From Burhinus oedicnemus (Eukaryota; Chordata; Aves; Charadriiformes; Burhinidae), in the NCBI GenBank assembly GCA_008921705.1, contig VFFE01007738.1:726756-790755 (forward strand): 64,000 nucleotides of DNA, given 5' to 3'. The notes beneath the pieces are model-generated. The model searched no databases, was not told the DNA's origin, and saw only the letters and a list, made by a program, of their open reading frames with translations. A program made the position numbers and the translations under genes. This document shows positions 50,601 through 64,000 of this stretch, piece after piece. Each line of letters begins with the position of its first letter. Positions within the stretch are counted from its first letter, which is position 1.

Positions 50601-52574
50601 TTTAGGAAAAGGGTATTAATCAAAAAGGAACACAACACATCTGTTGCAGTTCCTAATTTTTATGAACTTCTTCCACTGACTCTATTACACACATTTGAGA
50701 TAAGTCCTGCTGCTTCTTAATTTTGCCTGTAACTCCAAATCTTAGTTTTTAGGCAGTCTTCCTCAAAGAAGGTAACATGTCTACAACCATACTCAGTGCA
50801 TCTGACTGCCTCTGCTTACCAGCCTCCCCCCTCCTGCCCCCATCCATAATGACTTTCAAAATTGTCCACCAATCCATCCCCCTTAAGCAAAATGGTGCAG
50901 CATACTTTGATCTATATTGGACACCAGAAAATCAAAACAGGACAGATGTATTATGAACTCTTCAAGTTCAGAAACAGCATTGATAAGTAGTTATACCGTA
51001 TGAAAAATGGGGAAAAAAGGTCAAGAAAAAATAAGTGTAACCTTCTGTCACTCATAAATGGCTTGCCTTTTTTGTTTGTTTTTGGTATTCTGTTTGTTTT
51101 CAATTTCTCTTTGTAGGCATCTTTCTGTATTTCCAAAAGGTTTATGAAACTGCTCTACAATCTTAGGAGACACAGTGTTTATCAAAGACAGAAAGAAAGG
51201 CTTTGTGGTAAATATATTACTGATGTAGCACAGAACTGACAAGTTTTTATGTAGAAATCTTTAAATAGAGATTGCTTTAAAAAAAGCTCTCCTTAAATGT
51301 ACATTATGGTGTGCTATGGGAAAATAGGAAGGGAGCGTTGTCCTTTATTCTTCCCTCTCCTGATACAAAGCAATGACATTACAGTCAAAGGTCTTCAAAA
51401 GAGAAAGAAGTTTCCTCACCTTCTAACTTGTAACACAGTACAGTGCTTCCTGAAGCCTCGACCAAAAGCAAATCTAACTCCAGACATCTTTATTTGGGCC
51501 ATCTATCCAGGCCCTGTGAAAACCTACCCTGTGCAATGAGAGATGTGCTGAACCTTTGACATTTCCATGGATATACATCAGCGCCTTAGAGATTTATGTG
51601 AACATTTCCATTCCACTAGTGTAAACAAATAATTCTTATTGATTTTAACTTATCTAAATGAAGATTGAAAGCACTAACTTAATAATGTCTCGTTTAATGG
51701 TTGACTAGGTGATCTTATGAACCATACTCACAGTTCCAGCAATGAATCTAATCCTCTAAAATGTGTGAAACTTTCAAGAAATAAAATGAAACTTTATAGC
51801 ACTTCCAACTCAAATATATCCCTCCCCAGCAAACTTCTTGAAGTGAAGATTTCAGAAAAAGGAGAAAAATGAAACACAGAAGAAAATACTCAAGAGAATG
51901 CTGATTTCTTTTGACTAATCCCTTGAATTCTCATGTTTAAAAAAAATCACAAAAGAAGTAAACATAGGAATCATGAATGACTGAAATATCAAAGCTCACA
52001 AAGGCAAACCCAATACATTTCACATAAAAAACCAGGATATAGATTTCACAATTCTTACAAATGAACAATAATTCAAGTTGCTTTTTTTTGTTTCTTTTTT
52101 ACTAGTTGAGAATTTTTAAGGCGTGGAGTGGTCTGATAGAAGGGTAATCAATACTTTCTGAAGTTCAGTACTTGAAAGAATACTGAGTGAGGGAAAAGGC
52201 TAATACAGTTACAAACTTTGCCATCTAGTGCTGTTCCCACTGGAATGCATGCAAAATAACAGCAACAAACAATTCATCCTAATAAACTTTTGGTGAGAAA
52301 GATGGTTGATGGTTTTAAAGTAGTTTTCAATTAAGGCTTTCAGGCAAATCTCCTATGAGAGCGTTCTGTGCTGTTTGGGGCGCAAGATCATGATGAGTTG
52401 CTCTACCATTTCCTTCCAGAAGAACTACATCCAGTTTGATTCTACTTAATTTTTGGCACCTACTACAATGCCTAAAATAGAGCACAATTCTCCTTCAGTC
52501 CTCATTTAGTTAGGAGAGAGAAACAATCTCTGAAAAGCAATTCAAACCTTTTTGGATTTGAATGGCACGCTTTA
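47631..52574. other. Intergenic, no gene recognised
   Basis: AT-rich sequence with no recognisable gene. Only homopolymer runs (for example A at 49229-49240 and T near 50052-50061) stand out. Confidence 0.55.
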
Positions 52575-55500
52575 AACTGGGGGGGTGGGGTCCAAAATGG
52601 CAACGCTCATGCCATCACATCCAGCTGGGGAATAAGCCAGGCCAACCAGAGCAGTGACAAATGTTCCTTAGTTGCCTCCCAAGACAAGAACCAGAAGGCC
52701 AACCACCTCAAGGGTATGTGTGGCTATGGTGGATCCTCTTGCACCCCTCCCATGGAACCTGCATGCTCGATTACCTCTCCGAACTGCCTGTGCACCAACG
52801 CACCCAGCATGGGGAATAAGCAGGAAGAACTAGAGTTCTGTGTGCAGTCGCAGGGCCATGATCTCATTGCAATTACTGAAACATGGTGGGATAGCTTGCA
52901 TGACTGGATGGCTATGTACTTTTTAGGAAAGACAGGCCAGCGGGGCAAGGTGGTGGAGTTGCTCTTTATGTAAGAGAGCAACTGGAATGTATCGAGCTCT
53001 GCCGAGGCATGGATGAAGAATGAGCTGAGAGCTTGTGGGCAAGAATTAATGGCCAGGTTAATATGGGTGACACTGTTGTGGGTGTTTACTACAGGCCACC
53101 TGATCAGGAAGAGGAAGTTAATGAGGCCTTCTACAGACAGCCTCATGATCACAGGCCTTGATTCTCATGGAGGTCTTCAACCACCCTGATATTTGCTGGA
53201 AAGGCAACATAGCCAGGCACACACAGTCCAGGACATTTCTGCAGACCATTGATGATAACTTTTTGACACAGGTGGTGGAGAAGCCAATGAGGAGAGCTGT
53301 GCTGCTGGACCTTGTACTAACAAACAAAGGACTGGTTGCGGATGTGAAAGTTGGGGGCAGCCTCGGCTGCAGTGATGATGTGATGGTGGAGTTCAGGATC
53401 CTGCATGGAAGAAGCAGGGCAATAAGTAAGATTAAGACTCGACTTCAGGAGAGCTAACTTTGGTGTCTTCAAAGACCTACTTGGAGGAATCTTGTGGGTT
53501 AGGGCTCTAGAAGGAAGGGGCATGCAATGTTCACGCACCACTTCCTCCAAGCTCAGGATTGGTGTATCACTATAAGTAAGAAATCAAGCAAAGGAGGCAG
53601 GAGACCTGCATGGATGAGCAAGGAGCTTCTGGAAAATCTCAAATGGAAGAAGGAAGTTTACAGAATGTGGAAAAAGGGACTGACCACTTGGGAGGAATAC
53701 AGGAATGTTGTCAGAACATGCAGAGATGCAATGAGGAAAGCTAAGGCCCACTTGGAATTAAATCTGGCAAGGGATGTCAAAGACAACAAGAAGGGCTTCT
53801 TCAAGTACACCAGTAGTAAAAGGAAAACTAGGGAAAACATAGGCCTGCTGCTGAATGAGGTCGGTGCCCTGGTGACGGAGGATACAGAGAAGGCGGAGTT
53901 ACTGAATGCCTTCTTAGCTTCAGTCTTTACTGCTAAGGCTGGCCCTCAGGAATCCCAGACCCTGGAGGTAAGAGAAAAGCTCTGGAGAAAGGAAGACTCA
54001 CTTGGTTGAGGATGATCAGGTTAGAGATCATTTAGGCGAACTTAACACTCACAGATCCACAGGCCCTGATGGGATGCATCCACAAGTGCTGAGGAATTTG
54101 ACAGATGTTATTGCTGAGCCACTCTCCCTTATCTTTGACAGGTCACACAGAACAGGAGAGGTGCCTGCAGACTGGAGGAAAGCCAATGTCACTCCAATCT
54201 TCAAAAAGGGCAAGAAGGAGGACCCAGGAAACTACAGTCCAGTCAGCATCACCTCCATCCCCGGAAAGGTGACGGAACAGTTCATTCTGGAGGTCATAAG
54301 CATGTGGAGGAAAAGAAGGTTATCAGGAGTGGTCAACATGGATTCACCAAGGGGAAATCATGCTTGACCAATCCGGTAGGATTCTGTGATGGCATGACTG
54401 GCTGGGTAGACAAGGGGAGAGCAGTGGATGTTTTCCACCTTGACTTTAGCAATGCTTTTGACACTGTCTCCCATAACATCTTCATAGGTAAGCCTAGGTT
54501 AGATGAGTGGACAGTGAGGTGGATTGAGAACTGGCTGAATGGTAGAGCTCAGAGGCTTGTGATCAGCAGTGCAGAGTCTAGCTGGAGGCCTGTAGCTGGC
54601 GGTTCTCCCCACGGGTCAATACTGGGTCCAATCTTGTTCAATCTATTCATCAATGACCTGGATGAGGGGACAAAGTGTACCATCAGCAAGTTTGCTGATG
54701 ACGCAAAACTGGGAGGAGTCTCTCACACAGCAGAAGGCTCAGCTGCCATTCAGTGAGACCTAAACAGGCTAGAGAGTTGGGCAGAGAGGAACTTAACGAA
54801 GTTCAACAAAGGCAAGTGTAGGGTCCTGCACTTAGGGAGGAATAACCCCATGCCCCAGTACAGGTTAGGGGTTGACCTGCTGGAAAGCAGCTCTGCAGAG
54901 AAGGACTTGGGACTCCTGGTGGGCAACAAGTTGACCATGAGCCAGCAATGTGCCTTTGTGGCCAAGAAGGCCGATGGTATCCTGGGGTGCATTAAAAAGA
55001 GTGTGGCCAGCAGGTCGAGGAAGGTTATCTTCCCCCTCTACTCTGGCCTGGGGAGGCCACATCTGGAGTACTGCGTCCAGTTCTGGGCTCCCCAGTTCAA
55101 GAAACACAAGGAACTACTGGAGAAAGTCCAGCAGAGGGCTATGAAGATGATCAGGGTACTGGAGCATCTTTCTTATGAGGAAAGGCTGAGAGACCTGGGT
55201 CTGTTCAGCCTGGAGAAGAGAAGACTGACAGGGGATCTCATCAATGCTTATAAATATCTAAAGGGCGGATGTCAAGAGGATGGGGCCAGACTCTTTTCAG
55301 TGGTGCCCAGAGACAGGACAAGGGGCAATGGGCACAAACAGGAACACAGGAAATTCTATCTGAACATGAGGAAAAACTTCTTTACTTTGAGGGTGACAGA
55401 GCACTGGAACAGGCTGCCCAAAGAGGCTGTGGAGTCTCCTTCTCTGGAGATATTCAAAACCTGCCTGGATGCGATCCTGTCTGACCTGCTCTAGGTGAAC

Positions 55501-55590
55501 CTACTTTAGCAGCGGGGTTCGACTAGGTGATCTCCAGAGGTCCCTTCCAGCCCCTACCAATTTGTGAATCCGTGATCCTGTGGATTCAGT
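52575..55590 (+). mobile_element. CR1 LINE, 3 kb, most of ORF2 retained
   Basis: A non-LTR retrotransposon copy. It starts near 52575 (an approximate boundary, about 150 bp upstream of the endonuclease), so ORF1 and the 5' end are missing; full-length bird CR1s are about 4.5 kb. It runs through endonuclease, reverse transcriptase and the C-terminal domain to a 3' UTR with GATCTCCAGAGGTCCCTTCC and a decayed octamer tail (TTTGTGAATCCGTGATCCTG). No target duplication is expected or seen. It is the longest CR1 in the window. Confidence 0.92.
52716..55494 (+). pseudogene. CR1 ORF2 pseudogene (endonuclease and reverse transcriptase)
   Basis: Encoded the APE-type endonuclease and reverse transcriptase used for target-primed insertion. 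The endonuclease starts with NAPSMGNKQEELE and has ITETWWD near 52873-52893. Its SDH motif reads Ser-Asp-Asp at 53371-53379, so the catalytic histidine is lost. The RT has the motif A aspartate at 54442-54444 (HLDFSNAFD), a PHGSILGP motif B and FADD at 54691-54702. It is followed by the CR1 C-terminal domain, intact from 54850 to 55494. Breaks: several frame changes between 52973 and 53527, a frameshift near 54000 compensated near 54300, and a TGA at 54757-54759. It cannot make a full protein, but most of the RT is readable. Confidence 0.9.
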
Positions 55591-58500
55591 CACTTTCTGG
55601 AGTGTCTCTTCTGTTTCTTTTTTAAAGGATGGGTCAGTACTTTTGCCTGACATTATGAGCACTTTGTATAAACACACACCTTGAACTCACAGAAATGGAA
55701 ATGACTGAAAGGCATTTGTAAAATACTTCTTAATAAATTTGAGACAATCATTAGAAACTCTCTCCCCTTTTAAATCATACTGTCAAAGTTGAACTTAAAC
55801 ATTTAGAAAGCTCAGTTACTGCAGATATGCCAGCAAGAGTAACTGAATTTCTTTGGAAGGAAATGCAAAGACCTTTCTCCCTGTTTAAGTCATACAGTCC
55901 CATTTCATTGCATTACTTATTTACTTTAAGGGGCTACGGGACAAGACTTAAATATTGCTTTAAAAATCTTTAGCTGTGCTCTCAGCTACATAATTACCAG
56001 CTTTCACCACACTGAAGAGAGTGATAATGGCTAACACATATGATTCATGAGCCGAAGTGCCATCACACCCATAAGGGGATTCATTTACAAGCGAGAGTTT
56101 TCAGTAGCAGTCAGAAACCATCAGGCCTGCACATGATGATCAGCAAGGACATGATCCAGCTCCCACTGAAATCACTGTGAATGTTTCCATTTGGTTTAGC
56201 AAGTTTTGAAACAGAGAATACACTGCTGGAGTAATGCTAACTCTACAAACACTCAACTGACAATCACTACTGTATTGCTGGAGAGCCTGCCAAAAATATT
56301 TCTTGATAAGTTTTGGGTAATCTTGTGAATTAACTCAAATTCTTGTGAACTGACTCCTTATCTGGGCTCTAAGGAAAATCAGAAGAAAAGTTTAAATACT
56401 TATCATCTCCAGCATCTTAATCACCAATACTTCATATGCAAGAACAGTATGTCAAATGAATGTTTTCTCTATATAGTGAATCTGGCTTGGAAAGTAAGTG
56501 GTGATGGGGTTGTCACTGTTTTTATAGCATTGTGCTTACAGAGGCCAAAAACCTCAGCAGGGGTGAGTATGTTGCATACAGCTTCTTTAACAGTGCAACA
56601 GGGATCTTTCATAAACTAAGCTACTATTAATCCTACCAGCATTTTAGAGGAATCATACCATCTACAGTGGAGATGGAGTGACCCCAACAGTCCTGTCCAA
56701 TTACAGCTCCATTTAGACTTAGATGTGCAAATTAGGTAGTCCTCTGTCTACTGGACACTCTGGTACGAAAAAATGTTGCTTCAGGAATTGTCAGGGTCTC
56801 CTTGGCTTGCAATTTTGCATGTTTTGCTCTTCCATATTTCACAGAAGAGGAAATTCCTTAACCTGGCAGCCAGGAACACAGGAATGAGAAGACAATAATT
56901 CTGTAATTACTTCAGAAACAGAATAGGGTAGTTTACTGCCCTTTTGTGTCTTCAATATCTAGTCAGAAAGCTTAGTATACAGAAATAACATTCTCTGTTT
57001 AGAAGCCAAAATAGGGTACAAAGCAGAAAGACAACAGAACAGAACTGGAGAGGTAATTGCAGGTCTTATAGAAACTACTAACAGCATCCATGCTATCTAT
57101 ATTATAATGCAAGGAAATTCTCTGTTATCCAGAATGAAATGTCAGCCAAGAACCCAAAATAAAAAAGTAAAGGCCAAGTATGAAAAATGGAGAAGCAGCT
57201 TACATACGGAAATCATCCCCCCAGAAACAGGACCTTAGACCAGACGAATATAAGACATTTGTAGAGACGAACACAAAAAAATGACAAGAAGAAGCCCTGG
57301 CGAAATCTCCCATCAACTTTGTCATTTAAGGATTCTGAGCTCTTGGTTTAGTACATAAGATTTTTTTGCAGGACATCAGATTTAAATGTACGCTGAAACC
57401 CAGAGGACACAAAATGGTTTCTAGCTCATCTCACCACTGAAATGCCCTTGTATTACTAGTGTTGTGTCAGTCAATAGAATTAAAAGAAAGGAGGAAAAGG
57501 GATGTATCAAATGGAAAACTGAGAATGATAATTTGCTTCCAAATCCTAACTTTTATTATATAGCAGCATGATTGTAACAAGCCATAGTAAGGGCAAACAC
57601 AAGACTTTTGCTATTAAATTGTATTTAACTGAAGAAAACCCATGTCGCAGTAACAAGAAAATACTAACGAGGAAAGATTATTTGTTATCCCAGTATCTTA
57701 TTTCCAACAGAAGCAATGCCATCAGCTTCAGAAGGAATTAGAAAGTGAAATCATTAGTATGGAAAAGAAACATGAAGAAAAAAAAAGCTTCTTTTTAGCT
57801 TCAGAGGTTGGCTTATGCCTTGGAGTATGAGGGGTTTGACTTCCTACACTTTCTGAAATTGTTTCCTCCTTCATAAAATAACTGAATATATGCTAGACAC
57901 AGATATTTTTAATCTATTCTGCACATTTACTCAAAATTCCTTTGATTACAAAGTCATAGAAATACAAGGCTGACGAAAACTTCCTGAGATTCAGCTACAT
58001 TTGCTCCTTCTCAAACAGTCTCTAAGTTGACTTTAAGTTTTCCACAAAGTTCCTAATGGTCTGTTCCAATGGTTCTCCACTCAAAGTTTTTCCTACTATC
58101 TAAAAAAAAAATGTTTGCTGCAAATTAAGATGGCTTTTTGCTCTTCTTCTGCTATGAATCATGTTTACTTAGTTACCTTATGAACATTTCTTTTCTTTCC
58201 CTCAAAAGCATCAGCTACAAACTCAAAAGAATATAAAAATCAAATTACTAAAAAACAGTTCTACCATGACACTGTTTTACCCCTTTGACATAGTGGTTTG
58301 TTTTAGCTCTCTCTAACAAGGGCTATTTATAATTGGCTATTAAATTATTATGATTGATCTAGATTTTGTATATGCTTGCTATGTACTAGTGAACAGTTTT
58401 GCTGCCTCATTTGGTTAACTTTGTACACCAAATGAAGAAGAAGAAAACAATTCTAAGCAAAGTTGGACTCAAATCAGCAGAAGGATAATTCTATATCTAA

Positions 58501-61149
58501 GTACCTTAAAGAACTGTGTTGGAGAAAATTAGCAGTAGTTGGTTTCTTTTAAGCAAACTGTTATTTTATTTTGCCATGAAAATCACTTAAGAATTCCGCT
58601 CTACTGCAATATTCTTTCTTTATGTTCAAGAAGTTACCAAAAAGCATTACTTCAATGCTCTGGAAATTTTAAAGTAATGTTACTCATTTTCTGACTATGT
58701 TGTATCACATATTGATTTAAATAATTAGTATTGGCATACAAGAGTCTGATCGGTTAGCAGTTAATATTTTTTCAGAGTGAATACCTTACTATCTTAGTCT
58801 AGGAAACCCAGAAGTTAATTAATGAATGAGCTCGAGAATGGTAATCTCTATTTGGATCTAACAACTGGACACATAACTCATTTTCCCATCTCCAAAAAAA
58901 AAGAAATTTTATATTTAATAGAAATTTATAGGATTTTTTATTCTATGGTGTAAGAAACATTGCTGATAGGATACGTGAAGGCACTTTTGTTGTCTTAATT
59001 CCAGAAAGCAAGTCATATATATTTCTTCATTTACTCAAAATTCTTTGTGAACTTGTGATATCAATTAAGGCCGATGCTGTAGTAAGATAACAAGTGTGAT
59101 AATTCTAATGAAGAGCAACATTTCATTTGAACAAAATAAACAGGTATAACATAATTTAGTCTTCTTGTAATTTATACAAATGTATGACAAGTTAGAAATA
59201 ATTGCCCTTAAGTTATTATGATGATTTTCTAATCAAAATGAAACTAGATTCTTTTCAAATTTAGAATATGGCTATCCGTAATGTGAGAGGAGAACACTGT
59301 ATTATAAAAAGAAAAATGTTATACCTGCCATAGTGGAAAAGACTAAGAACCTCCTCCCTCTTAATCACTGCATGTATAGCTTCTGCTTTTATATTGCTTT
59401 AATTGAATGCTAATTCACTGTCTACATTGCATCTCAGTGAAGAGTGGTTTTCTTGATTGTAGATAGGCATGTTGTAGGTTTTGTTCCAAAAACTCCAAAC
59501 TTCCAAAAGATCTTCACCACAATTTCATAAGCTTTTTCCCCTCTGACATTCCTGTCAGCTATCAGGTCCTTTATTATATTTTATATAAACATAGAAAACT
59601 TTGCCTCCTTTCACATAGTGCTAAAGCCATGCACAAGAATGCTCACCTAAATTGACTTGTCATAAGACATTTTTTAACCTGATTCTGAAGAGCCTCATAA
59701 TACCTACAGAGAAAAAGCAGAACAGCAGCAATGAACATGTATTTAGCAAGCTCAATGGCATGCCAAGTCTTAATAACCAGTGTTGCACAGATCAAACATC
59801 TGTGATTCTCCATGCAGCTAATCACTACACTTACATGCATTTTGTGGTCCTCATCTTCCAATATTAAGTTGGAAGATCTCTTTGAAAAACCTTTAAAAAA
59901 AACAGCAGAACTTTTTCCAGATTCATTAATCATTTTTTATTCCCAGCCTTCCAGAAACCTTTTCAAAGGTTTGTAGTTGAAGAAATAGTTTATTTGTTAG
60001 GCACTGTTGATGATGGACACGATCACTTACACCTTTTCATTACATTGTCTATTCTATATAAAACCAGCCCATATCTTGCTTGTCTTAATGTCAGCAACTG
60101 TTCAAGCTTACATTGCATCTTTAGAATAAGGCTCTTTCCTGTACTTGACTCTCCAGTTGCATTCATTCAATAGTTCCTCATGGGTATATCCCTTGAAACT
60201 CTTGTCTGCTGCAAGATGTATTTGGCATGGCAAGCAGATTGCACCCTACTGTGCTGTGTAAAATATTAAATCCCAGTGATACTTTTCAGTGGAATCTCTG
60301 CACTATGACAATGAGCAGAGGTCCATAAGTGAAAAGGATAAAATCATTTTCATTCCATATTTCAAAGTAGTGGGTTTCTTTTTAGACAAGCTACTTTATT
60401 TTTACTAACACAGTATAGAAATACAATGCAAACTTGAAATGAAATGAAGAGACAAGCAAAATAGAATTGCTAATGAAAACCAGGTAAGCACTAGTGTGGC
60501 ACATTAACAAATCTGGTTTAGAACTAAAAATGTACCTTCATGCTAGCACCGGTTTCTTAGAATGCCTCATGAGATATACATGGAAACTTAAAGGAGGGAT
60601 TGCTAAGCACATCCAGAACTCACTATGTAACAAGGGGTGTAGACTGAGATTCTTGGACAGAACTGTAATAATTATGTTGCAATTAAAAACTATGTTGCTG
60701 TTTAAGTATTGCCTAAAATCTCAGCAGGATACAAATTCACAAGTCTTCCATTAACTATTTGAAGGACTCTTCCAACAGGATTTCAAGGCTCAAAAAATTC
60801 CACTGGATGTTATTTAGCTTATAATAATGCCTAGAGACATTAATATAATTATTCCTGACTACTGCACAATATAAAAGCCAGCCCCTTTGCCAAATACCTC
60901 TTTAACTAGAGAAGATAAACTGCTGGGAAAGAAACAGAGACTGACAAAGGAGAGAACTTTCTTGAGGTTACAAGGCAAACTCACGGCAAAAATCTCAAAA
61001 TGTGACTTGGGCCACATGAATCCCAACCCACTGCTCTATCCAGTGGGCACATATTAGTCACGCTCATGGTATCACAGATTTTTGTCTTTTTTTTCTTTTC
61101 TTTTTCTTCAAATAATTCAGACATTATATGAATTTCATTTCATTTCTGT
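55591..61149. other. Intergenic, no gene recognised
   Basis: About 5.6 kb of AT-rich sequence. No frame above 96 codons, no domain, no RNA gene and no clear repeat apart from short A/T runs. Confidence 0.55.
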
Positions 61150-61344
61150 ACCGAGAGTCTGGTCAAACATTGGAACAGACTTCCTAGGGGGGTGGTCAAT
61201 GCCCCAAGCCTGTTACTGTTTAAGAAGCATTTGGACAATGCCCTTAAAAACATCTTTAACTTGATCAGCCCTGAATTGGTCAGCTAGTTGGACTAGATGA
61301 TCGTTGCAGGTCCCTTCTAACTGAAATAGTCTATTCTATTCTAT
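61150..61344 (+). mobile_element. CR1-like LINE 3' fragment with TTCTA-repeat tail
   Basis: Contains GGTCAAACATTGGAACAGAC, CATTTGGACAATGCCCTTAA, GGACTAGATGATCGTTGCAGG and ends in TCTATTCTATTCTAT. This is the layout of an avian CR1 subfamily with a pentamer tail, distinct from the octamer-tailed copies elsewhere in the window. It is 5'-truncated. The assignment comes from the shared 3' block and tail. Confidence 0.75.
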
Positions 61345-62796
61345 ATCACATAACATTTTGCAAGAAAAGTGACACAGCATTGAGAAAGGAAATCAAAGTC
61401 TTGCCTTAATTTACATCATATATTCTATAATATACAAATTCTCTACGCCCACCATTTCCCCTTTGTTTCCCTGTTCGGAGCTCTTCCATGCTCTACAGGA
61501 AGTTCTGTACCCTTGATTGAAATTGAATAAGTATATTCTGGGAGAGAAAAAAAAAAGTGCCATAATTGTGAACCAACCAATGCAAAATTCAGCTATCTCT
61601 TTTACAAAAGCACAAAAGACTAGTAATATGGGAGATCAACAAAGATGCTGCTAAAAACTGACAGAACAATCACCTATTTACTTATAGCCACTGACAGATC
61701 TGACTGGTACAATTTCTTGCAGCTCTTTTCTTTATTGCAAGAACAGAGATCAGAGGAAACAGACTCTCCCAACCCGCCATAACTCTTGGACACACTCCTC
61801 TTGGTGAACACTGTGTGAAGCAATGATAGACAGGGACACTAAGAGGACAGGCAGAAAACAAAAACAAAAAAACCCAAAAGTCACCATTTCTAAAAAACTA
61901 GGTTCTTACTGGTTATAACAAAATCTTCTTGCTGCCCAGGTGATATTGATTTATGATACAGACAATATTTACAGAACTCAAAGGATAAAACCATTTGTCA
62001 AGAAATCATTACCAATAGAAAGATTCCTAAGTAGCCCACTGAATGGCTTTGAAATGCCATTATTATCCACCTCAGTTTCCAATTGTGAATCTCCATCTGC
62101 CAGGCTCCTGCAACATTAACACCCCCACCGCCAAGTCACTGATGCTAAGGCACTTTCTTTTGGTCAGTCAAAAGCCAATTATTTTTTTTTTCTTTTGCTT
62201 ACACACACCAGCATACATGCATACACACACAAAGGCAACACGATTATGTATGCCATATTTATGTGGGATACTTCAGCCTGGCTTGGGAGAGCTTCCCAGC
62301 TGGCCATGCATATTCCAAGCAAAGAGTATTCTTTCTGTTGCTAAGACTGAGGAATGTTTTATTTCTAATTATTAAATGGCATCAAAGGAGAAGAAAATAT
62401 ACCAGAAGAATTCTATCTTGTATTTCCTGATAATAGGAAACAAGCAGACAGAAGCAAAATAGCTTGGTATTATGCCAACATGAAGACCTTGGACTCAAAG
62501 AAAACCCTGACTTTCTCTTTGTAAGACAGTAGAAGCCACTACTTACATGACAGAATCCAAACAAACACTCTTTGTCAGATACTGTTGTTCAGAGATTCAG
62601 TTCCTTTATGCATGGATATTTTAAGCTTGGTACTGTGCTGGCATTGCTGGAACATGAATCTTTTGCCTAGCAACACCTTCTGGAAACTCTCCTTCCAGCC
62701 TATCTTTCACCATAATCCTACCAAAGGTTTGAGTTTTCTGCTTTGACTCTGCAAGAAGGATGATAAATAAGGTACAACACGATGTTGATGTTCATT
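61345..62796. other. Intergenic, no gene recognised
   Basis: AT-rich sequence with a short CA-rich patch at 62201-62234 (ACACACACCAGCATACATGC and similar) and a poly(A) run near 61545-61555. No gene seen. Confidence 0.55.
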
Positions 62797-63186
62797 GTTT
62801 AGCTTAGAGAAGAGAAGGCTCTGGGGAGACCTTATAGCAGCCTTATAGTACTTACAGTACTTAAAGGGGGCCTACAGGAAAGATGGGGAGGGATTCTTTA
62901 TCAGGGAGTGTAGTGATAGGATGAGGGGTAACGGTTTGAAACTGAAAAAGGGTAGATTTAGATTAGATATTAGGAAGGAATTATTTACTGTGAGGGTGGT
63001 GAGACATCGGAACAGGTTGCCCAGAGAAATTGTGGTTACCCCATCCCTGAGATATTCAAAGCCAGGTTGGATGGGGCTTTGAGTAACCTGGTCTAGTGGG
63101 AGGTGTCCCTGCCCATGGCAGGGGGGTTGGAACTAGATGATCTTTAAGGTCCCTTCCAACCCAAACCATTCTGTGATTCTATGATA
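62797..63186 (+). mobile_element. CR1 LINE 3' fragment
   Basis: Starts at the codons equivalent to LEKRRLWG in CR1 ORF2 (GAGAAGAGAAGGCTCTGGGG) and continues through the end of ORF2. It finishes with GATGATCTTTAAGGTCCCTT and an ATTCTGTGATTCTATGAT tail. It is 5'-truncated and about 390 bp long. The 3' 130 bp closely match 33812-33947, so both probably come from the same CR1 subfamily. Confidence 0.92.
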
Positions 63187-64000
63187 CTGTGCTATATGGA
63201 ACTTTGATTTGTCCTCATGTGGCAGTTTGTACATGAAATGAAGGTACAGTCAAAAGAATTGATTTTTTCTTACAAGATAAAATCCATAGGAATATTTCCT
63301 GCTACAGAAGGACATAACTTCATGTCATCTGTTTAATATTTTCTGTGTACTTGCTTCATGCTCTCCCTAGGTGATTCAAGGAAACATGTCTTATTAGCCC
63401 TGCTTAGTCCATTTTTTCCTCTCTTTAGGGAAAAAGAAAAAAAATCGCTGTTTTATTTTCCTTCTCTCAGTTCAGGCAAGTAATCAACTGTTCTAAGATT
63501 AAATGGGAGTAAGGCGTGAACACATTCTAATGATGCAAATTATCTTGAGTCTGACAAGACAAGAGCTAATCTGACAGTCTTTTATGAACATATACAGACA
63601 GCAATTTTCATAATAGCAAAGATTATTCAAAAGCTATGTAGGTAAATTACACAAATATCATAGTCAGTTTCCAGTATTAAAAGAAAATACTTCCACTTTC
63701 ATCTCCCAGTGCATCCTATTAAGATATTCAAATCAAGAGAATTACCTTTTATTTTGCAGGTAAATAGTAAGTAGAGGTCAGGAAGCATCCTCCAAATTCA
63801 TTAGAAGTAGGAAACATTTGGTTCAAGGAAGCAATTTTTATTTAGTCTCTAAAAATAATAGCATTTAAATTATATTAAAGAGTACTATCACATTACATTT
63901 TGGATCAAAGTAATAATAAACAGAAAATCATACAAAATAAAAGAAAAATTTAAAAATAAGGTTTTGAAAAGGTACCTGTTGGGAAACAATTCACAGGGGT
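63187..64000. other. Intergenic, no gene recognised
   Basis: AT-rich sequence to the window edge, with A-rich tracts after 63840. Nothing recognisable. Confidence 0.55.

Overview
The window is gene-poor, AT-rich nuclear DNA from a bird. The evidence is several CR1 LINEs with the usual avian 3' ends (octamer tails of the ATTCTGTG/ATTCTATG type) and two solo LTRs of a widespread avian family with TGTCCTGATTTCAG / AACCACGACA termini. I found no convincing host exon, tRNA, rRNA or other host gene. The many short open frames are what chance gives in DNA of this composition.

The dominant feature is a head-to-tail array of one endogenous retrovirus (ERV) at about 9,062-27,530. Five units of exactly 3,606 bp (one 447-bp LTR plus a 3,159-bp internal region) are closed by a sixth LTR. 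The units look identical wherever I compared them. Each has a primer-binding site matching tRNA-Ser, a broken gag with a capsid-like block, an internally deleted pol starting inside reverse transcriptase (YIDD retained), and a broken env whose transmembrane subunit keeps a CX6CC motif and a membrane anchor. The outer LTRs differ from the inner ones in opposite halves. LTR1 differs from the inner LTRs only in its first 80 bp, and LTR6 only in its last ~258 bp. Every inner LTR is therefore the left part of the 3' LTR joined to the right part of the 5' LTR. This is the expected product of unequal crossing-over between the two LTRs of one old provirus, followed by expansion of the unit. The exchange falls in a 101-bp tract equivalent to 9,142-9,242.

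Other elements, in order: a solo LTR, minus strand, 2,596-3,176, with 5-bp target duplications AGTGG; a solo LTR, plus strand, 28,584-29,110, with CCTAT duplications, about 1 kb right of the array; a CR1 3' tail at 33,812-33,947; a minus-strand CR1 at 46,163-47,630 missing about 2 kb of its middle; a 3-kb plus-strand CR1 at 52,575-55,590 covering most of ORF2; a CR1 fragment with a TTCTA-repeat tail at 61,150-61,344; and a CR1 3' fragment at 62,797-63,186. Between these lies unannotated intergenic sequence with only short simple repeats.

No gene set here works together as a pathway. The point of interest is how one dead provirus became a macrosatellite-like array, and whether its copy number is real and variable.
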